Of a stretch of 64,000 nt of DNA, positions 57,668 to 64,000 are shown piece after piece. Below the pieces are notes generated by a model. That model did not search any database, was not told where the DNA came from, and saw only the letters and a list, made by a program, of their open reading frames with translations. Both the position numbers and the translations under genes were made by a program. Location of the stretch: positions 129,663-193,662 of the forward strand of contig DETD01000009.1 in the NCBI GenBank assembly GCA_002362105.1, in the 5' to 3' direction. The stretch is from Bacteroidales bacterium UBA3297 (GTDB taxonomy: Bacteria > Bacteroidota > Bacteroidia > Bacteroidales > Paludibacteraceae). Every line of letters starts with the position of its first letter. Within the stretch, counting starts at the first letter, position 1.

Positions 57668-57949
57668 CTATTGGTCCTCAGAGAGTTTTTTTATGATCCA
57701 AGAATTTGTATTTTCAGACTTAATCGCATAATAACCTATATCCATTTTTAATACATTTGCAATAGAATCATCCATGTCAATCACCTCCTCTAAAGACAAT
57801 AATCTTGCATTATCTTCAGTCAAATCTTCTTCCGAGTTCAAAAACTGCCAATCGCCATCATAATCATGCACAATATAATTTATACAAACTCTATTTTCAA
57901 CGATTCCCTTTGTTGAAAACACGTAAATACAGCCATTTATCTCCATCAT
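57668..57949 (-). CDS. putative immunity protein partner of an HNH toxin tip
   Basis: A 93-aa acidic protein starting MMEINGCIYVFSTKGIVENR, with VHDYDGDWQFLNSEEDLTED, LLSLEEVIDMDDSIANVLKM and ending IIKKLSEDQ. The ATG overlaps the stop of the upstream toxin fragment in an ATGA arrangement, so translation would be coupled. Size, acidic charge and place directly downstream of a nuclease tip are classic for immunity proteins of polymorphic toxins. The GDWQFL and MDIGYYAI parts recall the DUF2185-type fold, without certainty. Confidence 0.6.
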   Translation of the reverse strand: MMEINGCIYVFSTKGIVENRVCINYIVHDYDGDWQFLNSEEDLTEDNARLLSLEEVIDMDDSIANVLKMDIGYYAIKSENTNSWIIKKLSEDQ

Positions 57950-58287
57950 TTATTACTTTTCATTAAATTCTCTTCTTTAGATAAAACCTGAGCATTACCA
58001 AAACTATTAGAACCACCCTTTGACTTCGGTATTTTGTGGTCGATTTCTGCTTGATTCATATTAGCCTTTTCGCTTTTATGAATTTGAGTTGGAGAATCCA
58101 GTCGTTTGCCAGACTTATCACTTCTTAATTCTCCACCATTTCGTTTCCTGTTTTCTTCTAGTATTTTCTTTTTCTGAGAACTAGTAAATTTTTTCCCTTC
58201 TCCTACTTCCTTAGAATCAGGAATATTACTGTAATCTCCAGTTTTTGATTTTCCTTTTTTTACATTATCATTTTCATTCGTTCTGAT
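57946..58287 (-). pseudogene. HNH nuclease toxin tip without start codon (polymorphic toxin C-terminal fragment)
   Basis: An open minus-strand frame of 113 codons without an ATG at its beginning. It reads IRTNENDNVKKGKSKTGDYS, NIPDSKEVGEGKKFTSSQKK, KILEENRKRNGGELRSDKSG, then KANMNQAEIDHKIPKSKGGS and NSFGNAQVLSKEENLMKSNK. The last part is an HNH motif (IDH, PKSKGGSNS, NAQVL then N), usual at the ends of RHS, T6SS or T7SS toxins. The frame begins exactly where the 35-bp istB-derived repeat at 58285 starts, so the N-terminal delivery part was replaced. The ATGA overlap with the immunity gene is intact. It may be a silent cassette that becomes active by recombination. Confidence 0.65.
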
Positions 58288-58319
58288 TTAACTTATAAGA
58301 AATTATGGGAATTTAAAAC
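58285..58319 (+). repeat. 35-bp repeat, third copy (alone)
   Basis: GATTTAACTTATAAGAAATT... matches the first 35 bases of the istB remnants at 57262-57296 and 58886-58920 with one or two differences. Here it stands alone between the two toxin/immunity modules. It contains the stop codon of the second immunity gene and the exact beginning of the HNH toxin frame. Confidence 0.8.
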
Positions 58320-58672
58320 TCCACTATCAGTTCGACTATCGGGTTTTCAAAATACCAATAGACAAATCTGTTATCATAAGTAATGACTTCCATTTCAAGT
58401 ACAGAACAATTGTTTTTTTGGGATAGAGACAACCACCTTATTATATCTACAATACCCAGATGACATTCAATATCATCTAAACGTTCGTCCCCTAATTGCT
58501 TACCTTTTGCTTTAGACCATTTTTTTATTACTAACGTACATTCTTTTCCGACGTCTTTTTGTAATTCTGTATCATAGTAGCCATCAAGCGTTATTTTTAA
58601 TAATGATTTATCTTGATCAAAATGAAATCGATAACAAGGGTTATCTTCGAATACACAATTGTTGATTTCCAT
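58313..58672 (-). CDS. second putative immunity protein
   Basis: A 119-aa acidic protein, MEINNCVFEDNPCYRFHFDQ to ENPIVELIVEF, without signal peptide. It begins with MEI-N-C like the first immunity protein (MEINGC), and has KITLDGYYDTELQKDVGKEC, LVIKKWSKAKGKQLG and EVITYDNRFVYWYFENP. Its stop codon (58313-58315) lies inside the 35-bp repeat, so the gene end was made at the recombination junction. Upstream at 6 bases is a toxin-tip remnant. Function as immunity is inferred from size and place only. Confidence 0.5.
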   Translation of the reverse strand: MEINNCVFEDNPCYRFHFDQDKSLLKITLDGYYDTELQKDVGKECTLVIKKWSKAKGKQLGDERLDDIECHLGIVDIIRWLSLSQKNNCSVLEMEVITYDNRFVYWYFENPIVELIVEF

Positions 58673-58677
58673 AAAAT

Positions 58678-58885
58678 TTATTTTATTCGAATATGCGCTT
58701 CCTTACTTGTGTTTTTTACGGGATTTAATAGCTTATCGAAAGATTGATGTTTTCTTCTATTGCTGTCCGATAAACTTCCGTTTGACCAATAAAAAAGGAA
58801 AAAGAACAAAAGTCCATTTCCTAAGAGGTTTGTAACTTTGTGTGACCAAACATAAAATTTCAAACCATGGACAAAGGTAGCACAA
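58678..58885 (-). pseudogene. remnant of a second toxin tip
   Basis: On the minus strand the frame ending at 58678 reads VWSHKVTNLLGNGLL, FFFLFYWSNGSLSDSNRRKH and QSFDKLLNPVKNTSKEAHIR. It has no start codon between the repeat at 58886 and its end; a frame extending further begins inside the opposite-strand istB copy. It directly precedes the second immunity gene (5-base gap), as the HNH tip precedes the first. I do not recognise the domain, and only the last 35 residues look protein-like. Confidence 0.35.
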
Positions 58886-59173
58886 GATTTAATATATAAG
58901 AAATTATGGGAATTTAAAACACAGACAGACTTGCTCATACTTGACGACTTCGGTATAAGGTCCTTAGACTGTCAACAACTACTTGACCTTATGGAGATAA
59001 TAGAGGACCGTCACGGAAAAAAATCAACAACAATCATAAGTCAGCTGCCCGTCTCCAACTGGAATGACGTGTTACAGGGCAACACCACCGCTGCTGATGC
59101 GATTTTAGACCGGTTGGTTCATACGGCTATCCGTTTTGAACTGAAAGGTGAGAGCTTAAGAAAAAATAACTAA
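58856..59173 (+). pseudogene. istB: IS21-type istB helper ATPase, C-terminal fragment, copy 2
   Basis: The same IstB C-terminus as at 57262, with about ten more residues upstream in frame (FKPWTKVAQDLIYKKLWEFK), then TQTDLLILDDFGIRSLDCQQ, LPVSNWNDVLQGNTTAADAI and the identical end ELKGESLRKNN. No Walker A or istA. The open frame begins after TAA at 58853. Three amino acid differences from copy 1 are visible. Confidence 0.85.
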
Positions 59174-59254
59174 TTTTTCACTAACTTAGCCAGTCAGACA
59201 AAACGTGAACGGATATGCCCGTTTTGGGTGGGTGGATATGATGCGTTTTTTCCA
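58886..59254 (+). repeat. 369-bp direct repeat, copy 2
   Basis: Partner of 57262-57630 in direct orientation, 1,624 bases apart. Recombination between the two would remove both toxin/immunity modules and one istB remnant. Confidence 0.85.
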
Positions 59255-59299
59255 ATGGATTTCCGTTTTGGGGCGTTTATGGTAGTCGTTTGTCTGTGT

Positions 59300-60130
59300 T
59301 TAGCTGCCCAATCGTTCAATAAGGTAAGGCAGCGCTTTTTCAAACTTTACGCCATACCAGTGGTCTGGGTCTGGCATTGTGGCTTTAATGGTTTCCACAA
59401 CAAAGTCGGCTGCTATGCTGGCCGCTTCCAAAATGCTCTTGCCACGCATCAGTGCTCCTGCGAACGAAGAGGCGTATACATCTCCAGTGCCGTGCATGGC
59501 TACGTTTATGCGTTCGGTAAAGTAGTATTGGGTCTGTTTGCCGTCGAAGCAAGCTACGCCCAATTTGCCGTCGTTAAAGTTTACACCTGTCAGCACCACA
59601 TTCTTTGCTCCAAGGGCATACAGTTTCTTCAAGGTGTCTTCTACAAATGTCTGGTCGTAGGTCTCTGTGTATGGTTGGCCTAACAAGAGCAATGCTTCGG
59701 TCATGTTCGGAAGAATAACATCGGCGCCATTGCAGAGTTTCTTCATCTCTTCTGGAAACTGTTCGTCGAAGCCGGCGTATAGTTTGCCATTGTCTCCCAT
59801 CACAGGGTCTACAATACGCAGTGCGCCTGGTCGGGCAACCTTGTTCATAATGTTGAGGATGATTGGAATCTGCGCTTTTGAAACGTAGCCAGTATAGAAG
59901 GCGTCGAAGTCTACTTTTTCCTTCTTCCATTGCGCAAGAATGTTGGGCATTTCGTTCGTTAAGTCGAAGAAGGTCCATGCGCTGAACCCCGCTGTATGGT
60001 TCGATAGTACTGAACTTGGTAATATGCCGGTTTCAATGCCGCATGCCGATATAATTGGTAGCGCTACGGTGAGTGAACATTGTCCGACGCACGATATGTC
60101 TTGAATAGTAAGTAATCTTTTGTCTGCCAT
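59300..60130 (-). CDS. pyridoxal/pyridoxamine kinase family protein (PdxY-like), copy 2
   Basis: A 276-aa ribokinase-family kinase. It begins MADKRLLTIQDISCVGQCSL, typical of PdxK/PdxY-type proteins of Firmicutes and Bacteroidota (IQDISCVGQCS), then LRIVDPVMGDNGKLYAGFDE near residue 108, VILPNMTEALLLLG, and the anion-hole MHGTGDVYASSFAGALMRG near 225 with the catalytic Asp. It would phosphorylate pyridoxamine or pyridoxal for B6 salvage. It shares the fold and motifs, but not close identity, with the 13352 gene. The gene has its own TAATTTTG element and borders the toxin island. Confidence 0.87.
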   Translation of the reverse strand: MADKRLLTIQDISCVGQCSLTVALPIISACGIETGILPSSVLSNHTAGFSAWTFFDLTNEMPNILAQWKKEKVDFDAFYTGYVSKAQIPIILNIMNKVARPGALRIVDPVMGDNGKLYAGFDEQFPEEMKKLCNGADVILPNMTEALLLLGQPYTETYDQTFVEDTLKKLYALGAKNVVLTGVNFNDGKLGVACFDGKQTQYYFTERINVAMHGTGDVYASSFAGALMRGKSILEAASIAADFVVETIKATMPDPDHWYGVKFEKALPYLIERLGS

Positions 60131-60151
60131 AGTTGTTCTTTTTTACAATGG

Positions 60152-60159
60152 CAAAATTA
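60152..60159 (-). promoter_or_regulatory. Bacteroidota -7 element upstream of the second kinase gene
   Basis: The minus strand reads TAATTTTG, an exact TAnnTTTG match, 22 bases before the ATG at 60130. Confidence 0.5.
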
Positions 60160-60251
60160 GAACTTTCCTATCATTCTTTCCCCTTCAGCTGCGCCCTTAT
60201 CGTTGTCAATTTGTTGCTGGTGTTTGTCGTTATTGGAATCTTTGCGTGTTC

Positions 60252-61007
60252 TTATTCTTTCGCTGTCAGTCTGGCGAGGAATTCGTAGTGATCTCCCTCT
60301 ATTACTTTCTCACAGTCGAATCCGCAGTTTTGGGCGAACGTCCTAAGGGTGTCGAAATCGGTGTAAAGCCAGTCGAAGTATTCTCCCTTTACGTTTTTGT
60401 AGCGCATTTGGTAGCTGACTTCTCCATAGTAGTTACCCTCCAGCATTTCCATATCCAGGTCGCCGTCTTCGTCCTCGTAGAGGTAGCGCAGGTCGCTAGA
60501 GTCTACCAAAACCTGTCCGCCTTTTTTCAGTAACTGGGCCAGGCGGTTCAGCAGCGCGGGCAGACGTTCTAACTTGCCTGCCAGTCCCGTTCCGTTCATC
60601 AGTAGTAGTATGGTGTCGAATTTTTGGTCGAATCCGGGGTCCATCAGATTGGAGCAATGCACGTTTTTCAGGCCTTGTGCTCTCATTGCGTCGCACGATA
60701 GGGGCGAGATGTCGATGGCGGTCAGTTCGCCTACTTTTCCCCGCTTTTGGGCCTGGAGGGCCAGACAATGGCAGCCGCTTCCGGCTCCGGCATCCAGCAC
60801 GTCGCCATAGGCAAGGTCTAGCGCCCTCTGTTCTATGGCTGGCATCTCGTCGTAGGTTCTGAAAAGATAATCAACGGGAATTTCGTCTTCGTCGAACATT
60901 TCCGAAAGGACTCTGAGTTTTCCGGCTTTCCCTTTTTGTTGGTATTCGGCTATTGCGGCTCCCATCGGGTCTTTTTCTGGTGCCAGCGTCTGGTATGTTT
61001 GGTTCAT
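60252..61007 (-). CDS. class I SAM-dependent methyltransferase
   Basis: A 251-aa methyltransferase. Motif I VLDAGAGSGCHCLALQAQKR near residue 70, post-I LTAIDISPLSCDAM near 95, FDTILLLMNGTGLAGKLERL as motif IV near 127, and KKGGQVLVDSSDLRYLYED near 160. The C-terminal part is aromatic (YYGEVSYQMRYKNVKGEYFD) and may bind an aromatic or small substrate. N-terminus helical with FRTYDEMP. It lies 122 bases from the second kinase gene and 52 from the GH25 gene, both on the same strand. The substrate is not evident. Confidence 0.75.
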   Translation of the reverse strand: MNQTYQTLAPEKDPMGAAIAEYQQKGKAGKLRVLSEMFDEDEIPVDYLFRTYDEMPAIEQRALDLAYGDVLDAGAGSGCHCLALQAQKRGKVGELTAIDISPLSCDAMRAQGLKNVHCSNLMDPGFDQKFDTILLLMNGTGLAGKLERLPALLNRLAQLLKKGGQVLVDSSDLRYLYEDEDGDLDMEMLEGNYYGEVSYQMRYKNVKGEYFDWLYTDFDTLRTFAQNCGFDCEKVIEGDHYEFLARLTAKE

Positions 61008-61058
61008 GTGGGGGGCTTTTTTGTTGTCTTTTCGTTTGTTTCGTCTGGTGTTACGGGG

Positions 61059-61988
61059 TCAGAGTTCTACCAAGTCTAGTTCGTGCTCTATTTTTTCGCG
61101 GTATACAGGGTCTTTCCAACAGCTTTTACGCCAGTTTTCCAAGTCTTCGGCTGTCCCTTTCCAAATGGAGATGTCTACTTTCCCCTTTATGCCGCGTATT
61201 TTCCCTTTCTCGGTAAACTGCCAGAACAGCCAGTCGTCTTTCGAGCGGGGCGGGGTGGTGTCGTACCGGGCTATCCAGAAATGGTATGTGTCGAACTCGG
61301 GGGTGTTCAGCACCTTTTCCCGGGTCTTGTCTGAGCAGTAAATGAGTGGTTTGCCTCCTGTCGCGTCTTCCACAAGTTGCAGCCATTGCAGCACTTTCTT
61401 GCGGTATTCGCTGTAGGGTTTGCCTACATAGTCGCTTTCTATATCGAGTATCGGAGGGAAGCCGCTGCTGTCTGGTTGTGCTGTGTTCATAAAGTTGTTG
61501 GCCTGGTTCACGATGTTGGTGTCGTTTATCAGCACGTGGTAGGCTCCTGTCTTGTAGCCGTGCGCCCTTGCCTCTTCTTTCTTTTCGGCATAGGTCTTGT
61601 CTACGGCGCGCCCTTGGGTGGCTTTCAGGAATACGAAGCTGGCGGGCAGGCAATCGTGTGTTTTCTCGAAGGTGATGGTGTCGCGTTGGGTGTCGTAGTA
61701 GATGCCTATCTCGTCCCACTTTATGTTGGTTTGGTAACGCGACAGGTCAATGCCGTATACACGCACATCTTTCCCCTGTATCCATCTGCACACGGCGTTT
61801 CTTGTTTCCGGGTTCAGGCCAATGTAGGCGGCAGTTCCCGCCAACACAACGGCCAGTACGCATAACACGATGGTTTTTACGGGAGTCGGGTTGCTTTTCC
61901 TGCCTTTTTTCCGGTTGGTTGCCTTCGTCTTCTGCGTTTTAGTTGTGTTTGATGTGGGTCTCTTTTGTCTGGTTCCTTTTGTTGCCAT
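61059..61988 (-). CDS. GH25-family lysozyme with N-terminal membrane anchor
   Basis: A 309-aa muramidase. The N-terminal 38 residues are very basic (MATKGTRQKRPTSNTTKTQK), followed by a membrane helix (TIVLCVLAVVLAGTAAYIGL), then an extracytoplasmic GH25 domain: YGIDLSRYQTNIKWDEIGIY with the first acidic residue, VFLKATQGRAVDKTYAEKKE, GYKTGAYHVLINDTNIV, PPILDIESDYVGKPY with the DxE catalytic pair, and WLFWQFTEKGKI near 260. It hydrolyses the glycan of peptidoglycan, probably during remodelling rather than as a phage lysin. It is followed at 52 bases by the methyltransferase gene. Confidence 0.9.
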   Translation of the reverse strand: MATKGTRQKRPTSNTTKTQKTKATNRKKGRKSNPTPVKTIVLCVLAVVLAGTAAYIGLNPETRNAVCRWIQGKDVRVYGIDLSRYQTNIKWDEIGIYYDTQRDTITFEKTHDCLPASFVFLKATQGRAVDKTYAEKKEEARAHGYKTGAYHVLINDTNIVNQANNFMNTAQPDSSGFPPILDIESDYVGKPYSEYRKKVLQWLQLVEDATGGKPLIYCSDKTREKVLNTPEFDTYHFWIARYDTTPPRSKDDWLFWQFTEKGKIRGIKGKVDISIWKGTAEDLENWRKSCWKDPVYREKIEHELDLVEL

Positions 61989-62049
61989 TGGTTTGTGTCA
62001 CGGCTACGGTTCGTGCTCGCTATTGCAATTCAATGCTGGGTTATTAAGT

Positions 62050-62086
62050 AAACGGCGAACTGGACTTTCCATCCAATTCGCCGTTT
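62050..62086 (-). terminator. hairpin at the end of alaS, probable terminator
   Basis: AAACGGCGAA (62050-62059) pairs with TTCGCCGTTT (62077-62086), with extra TGGA/TCCA pairs inside. On the minus strand a weak T-run follows. It lies 44 bases past the alaS stop. Confidence 0.65.
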
Positions 62087-62129
62087 GTATTTGTAACGAG
62101 GGGCTGGCGTAGCCTGCCCGCTCCTGTTT

Positions 62130-64000
62130 TTAGAACTTGCTCTTCAAAATGTCAACGGCTTTCTGGAGTCCGTCGGCGTTTTTACCTCCTGCCTGGGCGA
62201 AGAAAGGCTGACCACCGCCACCACCAAGTATTTCCTTTGCGGCTTCGCGAATCATCTGGCTTGCATTGAGGCCTGTGGCAACTAAAGCGTCGCTCATGAC
62301 AACGGTAAGGGTTGGCTTGCCGTCTTTCTTTGTGCCGGCAATGAAGACAAACTTGTCTTTTACATCGTTCCTGATCTGGAAGCCGATGCTCTTCACCATT
62401 TCAGCTGGCATTTCAGTACCGATTGGCAGACTGATGATCTTAACGTCGCCCTTGATTTCTGCTTTTTCTATTAGGGCTGCTTTCTGCTGCTGAACCTTTT
62501 CCTGAACGAATTTTTCTACGTCTTTCTTAAGTTCTGCGTTCTCTTCTACAGCCTTGCGGATTGCCTGTTCCAGATTAGGAACGTTGTTGAACATTTCCTT
62601 GAGGGTGCGGAGGGTGTCTTGCTGTGCGTTGAAGAGTTCTTCTGCCTTTGCTGCAGAAACGGCTTCAATACGGCGTACGCCTGCAGCGACACTGCTTTCG
62701 CTGATGATTTTGATCATACCGATGCGGCCGGTGCTGCTGGTGTGGGTACCACCACAGAACTCAACTGACGGACCGTATTTTACAACACGAACGTTGTCGC
62801 CATATTTTTCACCGAACAATGCAATTGCGCCCAACTTCTTAGCCTCTTCAATAGGCATAGCACGTTCTTCCCAAAGAGCAATGTCCTGGCGTACCATGTC
62901 GTTTGCAATCTGTTCTGCCTTGCGGAGTTCCTCGTCGGTCACTTTCTGGAAGTGGCTGAAGTCGAAACGGAGGCTGTCTGCAGTTACCAACGATCCCTTC
63001 TGTTCTACGTGGCTGCCCAAAACTTGGCGCAGTGCGTAGTCGAGCAAGTGGGTAGCGGTGTGGTTGTTGGCAATAGCCTGACGGCGTGCAGCATCTACAA
63101 CGGCCTTTACCTTGCCGGCTGGGTTGGCTGGCATTTTCTTTGCCAAGTGTACGCTCAAGTCGTTTTCCTTCTTGGTGTCGATAATGCTTATCTTTTCGCC
63201 ATCTACTTCAAGGTAGCCGGTGTCGCCCACCTGACCACCCATTTCTGCGTAGAATGGGGTCTTTTCAATTACAATCTGGTAAAGGGTGTCTTTTTTCTGC
63301 TTAATCTGTCTGTAGCGGAGAATCTTGGTATCTGCTTCAAGTTCGTCGTAACCGACGAATGAAGGCTCGCCTTCGTTTACTGTTACCCAGTCGCCTGTTT
63401 CTACGCTGGCAGCGTTACGTGCGCGTTCCTTCTGCTTGTTCATCTCTTCGTTGAACTCTGCCTCGTTCAAGGTCATGCCGTTCTCACGGAGAATAAGTTC
63501 GGTCAGGTCGAGAGGGAAACCGAAGGTGTCGAACAAAGTGAAGGCCTCTTTACCGCTGATTTCAGTCTTGCCCTGCTTCTTGGTCTCGGCCATCAACTTG
63601 TCGAGCAAGCCGATACCGTTTGCCAATGTGCGCAAGAATGAATCTTCTTCTTCTTTGATAACTTTGGTCTCAAGTTCCTGCTGGGCTGCAATCTCTGGGT
63701 AGGCTGCGCCCATGCTCTCTACTACTGCTGGTACCAGCTTGTACATGAACGCTTCTTGCTGACCTAGGAAGGTGTAGCCGTAGCGGACTGCACGGCGGAG
63801 GATTCGGCGGATTACATAACCGGCTTTTGCGTTGCTTGGCAACTGGCCGTCAGCAATCGAGAATACCAAGGTACGGATGTGGTCTGCAATTACACGCATT
63901 GCAATGTCCACATTCTTGTCTTTGCCGTACTGGTTGTTAGTGATTTTGCCAATTTCTGCAATAAGTGGGGTAAAGACGTCGGTGTCGTAGTTCGACTTCT
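62130..64000 (-). CDS. alaS: alanine--tRNA ligase, C-terminal part (start outside window)
   Basis: Charges tRNA-Ala and edits mischarged Ser/Gly. The minus-strand frame runs from the window edge to the stop at 62130, about 623 codons; the catalytic N-terminus is mostly outside. What is seen: the end of the tRNA recognition part (VIADHIRTLVFSIADG), the editing domain with zinc-binding NNHTATHLLDYALRQVLGSH and FCGGTHTSSTGRIGMIKIIS, and the C-terminal DHHA1 domain (EILGGGGGQPFFAQAGGK). Length and order are normal and there is no frameshift. Confidence 0.97.
   Translation of the reverse strand, partial: KSNYDTDVFTPLIAEIGKITNNQYGKDKNVDIAMRVIADHIRTLVFSIADGQLPSNAKAGYVIRRILRRAVRYGYTFLGQQEAFMYKLVPAVVESMGAAYPEIAAQQELETKVIKEEEDSFLRTLANGIGLLDKLMAETKKQGKTEISGKEAFTLFDTFGFPLDLTELILRENGMTLNEAEFNEEMNKQKERARNAASVETGDWVTVNEGEPSFVGYDELEADTKILRYRQIKQKKDTLYQIVIEKTPFYAEMGGQVGDTGYLEVDGEKISIIDTKKENDLSVHLAKKMPANPAGKVKAVVDAARRQAIANNHTATHLLDYALRQVLGSHVEQKGSLVTADSLRFDFSHFQKVTDEELRKAEQIANDMVRQDIALWEERAMPIEEAKKLGAIALFGEKYGDNVRVVKYGPSVEFCGGTHTSSTGRIGMIKIISESSVAAGVRRIEAVSAAKAEELFNAQQDTLRTLKEMFNNVPNLEQAIRKAVEENAELKKDVEKFVQEKVQQQKAALIEKAEIKGDVKIISLPIGTEMPAEMVKSIGFQIRNDVKDKFVFIAGTKKDGKPTLTVVMSDALVATGLNASQMIREAAKEILGGGGGQPFFAQAGGKNADGLQKAVDILKSKF

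Noticed and set aside
58250..58290. Possible frameshift or slippery site at the A-run near the start of the HNH toxin fragment
   Set aside because: Careful counting shows seven A on the minus strand, and the toxin frame reads through without interruption to a TAA inside the repeat. No shift is needed.
56616..59299. CRISPR array next to the Cas2-like gene
   Set aside because: No regularly spaced 25-40 base repeats with unique spacers exist; the repeated 35-mer is istB-derived and its three copies are about 1,020 and 600 bases apart.

Overview
The window is chromosomal DNA from a Bacteroidota bacterium, most likely order Bacteroidales. The evidence is a Bacteroidota-type promoter element (TAnnTTTG at -7, in the rplU case with TTTG 20 bases upstream), a PorQ type IX secretion protein with at least two proteins carrying T9SS-like C-terminal signals, DUF4837, DUF349, LptE-type and BspA-like proteins, menaquinone genes, and an NfnAB transhydrogenase that suggests anaerobic metabolism. 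No rRNA or tRNA gene was recognised. Genus cannot be fixed from this sequence alone; the porQ-cmk-ispH order resembles the Porphyromonas-type layout as I recall it.

Regions. 1-2.8 kb (minus): menA-menF-menD of menaquinone synthesis, menD cut by the window edge. 2.9-6.1 kb (plus): a WYL regulator, a DPM-like glycosyltransferase, dihydroorotase. 6.2-16.5 kb (minus): a His-rich OB-fold lipoprotein, pgk, nfnB-nfnA, a Na+/alanine symporter, a HhH protein, a pyridoxal kinase-like protein, a YD-repeat protein, an O6-alkylguanine methyltransferase and a methyltransferase. 16.7-31.6 kb (plus): a long envelope and translation block with ppiD, rlmN, DUF4837, pdxA, a sigma-54 activator, lptE, a TPR protein, secG, a WecA-like transferase, a patatin, DUF349, a pseudouridine synthase with an Asn/Gly/Arg repeat tail, and a LysM glucosaminidase. 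31.7-34.2 kb (minus): two small proteins and nhaC. 34.4-39.9 kb (plus): porQ-cmk-ispH, pfkA, a BspA-like LRR protein. 40-44 kb (minus): aroA, aroB, a T9SS cargo protein. 44.2-47.8 kb (plus): FKBP, serB, a Fibrobacter-paralogous-domain protein, a HAD phosphatase. 47.8-48.8 kb has no convincing protein gene but several intrinsic hairpins. 48.8-54.5 kb (minus): HU, an M16 protease, rpmA, rplU, murA. 54.7-56.5 kb (plus): two coupled secreted proteins. 59.3-64 kb (minus): a second pyridoxal kinase-like gene, a methyltransferase, a GH25 lysozyme and alaS (5' end outside).

The accessory island is 56.6-59.3 kb, visibly AT-rich. It holds a palindrome cluster, an orphan Cas2-like gene, two truncated copies of an IS21-type istB gene as 369-bp direct repeats, and between them two toxin/immunity-like modules on the minus strand. 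One module is an HNH nuclease toxin tip without a start codon, coupled by ATGA to a small acidic protein. A 35-bp piece of istB occurs three times and delimits the two modules. This looks like a degraded cassette array of polymorphic-toxin tips and immunity genes, and is the most interesting part of the window.
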